NCBI GenBank assembly: GCA_005281725.1 | Contig: SSBO01000008.1 | Span: forward strand, 2,232,001-2,296,000 | DNA length: 64,000 bases | Direction of reading: 5' to 3' | Source of the DNA: Wuchereria bancrofti | Lineage: Eukaryota; Nematoda; Chromadorea; Rhabditida; Onchocercidae | In this document: piece by piece, positions 63,190 to 64,000 of the stretch | Layout of the letters: each line of letters starts with the position of its first letter | Position numbering within the stretch: the stretch's first letter is position 1 | Made by a program: the position numbers and the translations under genes | The notes under the pieces: generated by a model | The model's database searches: none | What the model was told of the DNA's origin: nothing | The model's input: only the letters and a program-made list of their open reading frames with translations

Positions 63190-64000
63190 TTAGTCGTTTC
63201 GTCAATTCTTCCCACTTTGTATATGCATCCATTCATAATGTCATAACAGTATGTTTGTCTTCCTTTGATTGATGAAGTTAACTTCACCCTTTTAAGATGA
63301 TTTCAATGATTGCTATTAGTGACTTTAGCTTTTGTAATGTTACCAGTATTTCCTTCCGAATAATCGTGAAACTAATGTAGGGGATGCTGCCATTTTTACA
63401 TTTTGATGTAAGCCAGAAATGAGAAAAACATTGGTTGACTTTCTGAGTAAACTTTAGGAATTGGCTTAGTAATGGACAATGCTCTGTAGTTAGTTCTTTT
63501 ATAGCACATCAGTTACTCGAAATGTTCTCGAAAGCAGTGGTTGCAAATCATAGTTTAATTGAAAGAAATATGTAGTTTATCTGCGATATTTCGTGGAAGA
63601 ATCTTATTGCAAAAAGATAACTGATTATCATGGATAAAACTTATGATACTGTTCACAAGGCTTCATTTGATCGGACTTGTTTATGGTTCGAGTGGTCTGT
63701 TGAGAAACGTGCTCGGATTCATTCTCGACATGCTTGAACCCTCCAAGAATGCATCACACTACGTGTTAGCATTATCCAGCTGTTGCGCTCCCTCTCGCTA
63801 CTGTGGTGTATTTTCTCAGTCTAATTTTCTTGGAGGCTGTTTACGTTACTCTCTAATTTTTAATTATCAGAAGTTCATAATGGGCTCAAAAATTTACCGA
63901 TATTTTCGTGTAATTATTGTTCTTTTTTGTTTATTCATGATTACTGATCTCCTCACTTATTATAGGGCAAAGTTGAGTTCTTTTGTCAATCGACTAAGTG
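63190..64000. other. Probable first long intron of the right-end gene, or intergenic
   Basis: Follows the donor at 63189. Less AT-rich than most of the window, but with no open frame or splice pairing that I can support. Confidence 0.4.

Noticed and set aside
1..64000. tRNA, rRNA and spliced-leader RNA genes
   Set aside because: I looked for GGTTCGA-type T-arm boxes, 5S/SL sequence and conserved rRNA words on both strands by eye and found none that fold convincingly. A covariance-model scan would be decisive.

Overview
The window reads as nuclear DNA of a parasitic nematode, most likely a clade III spirurid/filarial worm. It is very AT-rich, full of poly-A/T runs, and its genes are split into many small exons by short to medium AT-rich introns with nematode-type TTTCAG acceptors. 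Two start codons sit directly on such an acceptor, as expected for spliced-leader trans-splicing. The species assignment is inference; protein identities come from recognising conserved family sequence, not from a search.

Layout. (1) 0.4-8.9 kb, minus strand: a compact MAP1/Futsch-family microtubule-associated protein gene, with possible extra 5' exon material out to 10.1 kb. (2) 10-23 kb: an AT-rich gene desert with a 143-bp tandem duplication, a 29-bp repeat array and microsatellites. (3) 23.3-26.6 kb, minus: a six-exon gene for a secreted or membrane-anchored cysteine-rich protein with two modules, each ending CCC-x3-D-x-CN. I assembled it from six exons that all join in phase 0. A near-identical 70-bp tandem array fills part of one intron. 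(4) 27.8-31.0 kb, minus: pyridoxal kinase. (5) 34.3-38.2 kb, minus: an ERp44-like ER thioredoxin-family protein ending in KDEL. (6) 39.4-40.1 kb: a (CATT)n tract passing into a decamer array with higher-order structure. (7) 42.3-42.9 kb, minus: a single-exon orphan cysteine-rich membrane or secreted protein. (8) 45.0-49.0 kb, minus: an Ariadne-1 RBR E3 ubiquitin ligase. (9) 50.2-51.8 kb, plus: GPN-loop GTPase 2, divergent from Ariadne. (10) 52-62 kb: a repeat-rich accessory region with a hairpin-bearing satellite, 43-bp and 31-bp tandem repeats and a 464-bp element with 55-bp inverted ends. (11) 62.4 kb to the end, plus: a more GC-rich region that looks like the 5' end of a gene continuing beyond the window.

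The recognised genes are mostly housekeeping (microtubule binding, vitamin B6 salvage, secretory-pathway thiol quality control, ubiquitylation, RNA polymerase assembly/import) and do not form an obvious pathway. The least described items are the two-module CCC/CN protein gene with its intronic satellite, the orphan protein at 42.3 kb, the hairpin satellite at 52.5-53.9 kb and the inverted-repeat element at 56.3 kb.
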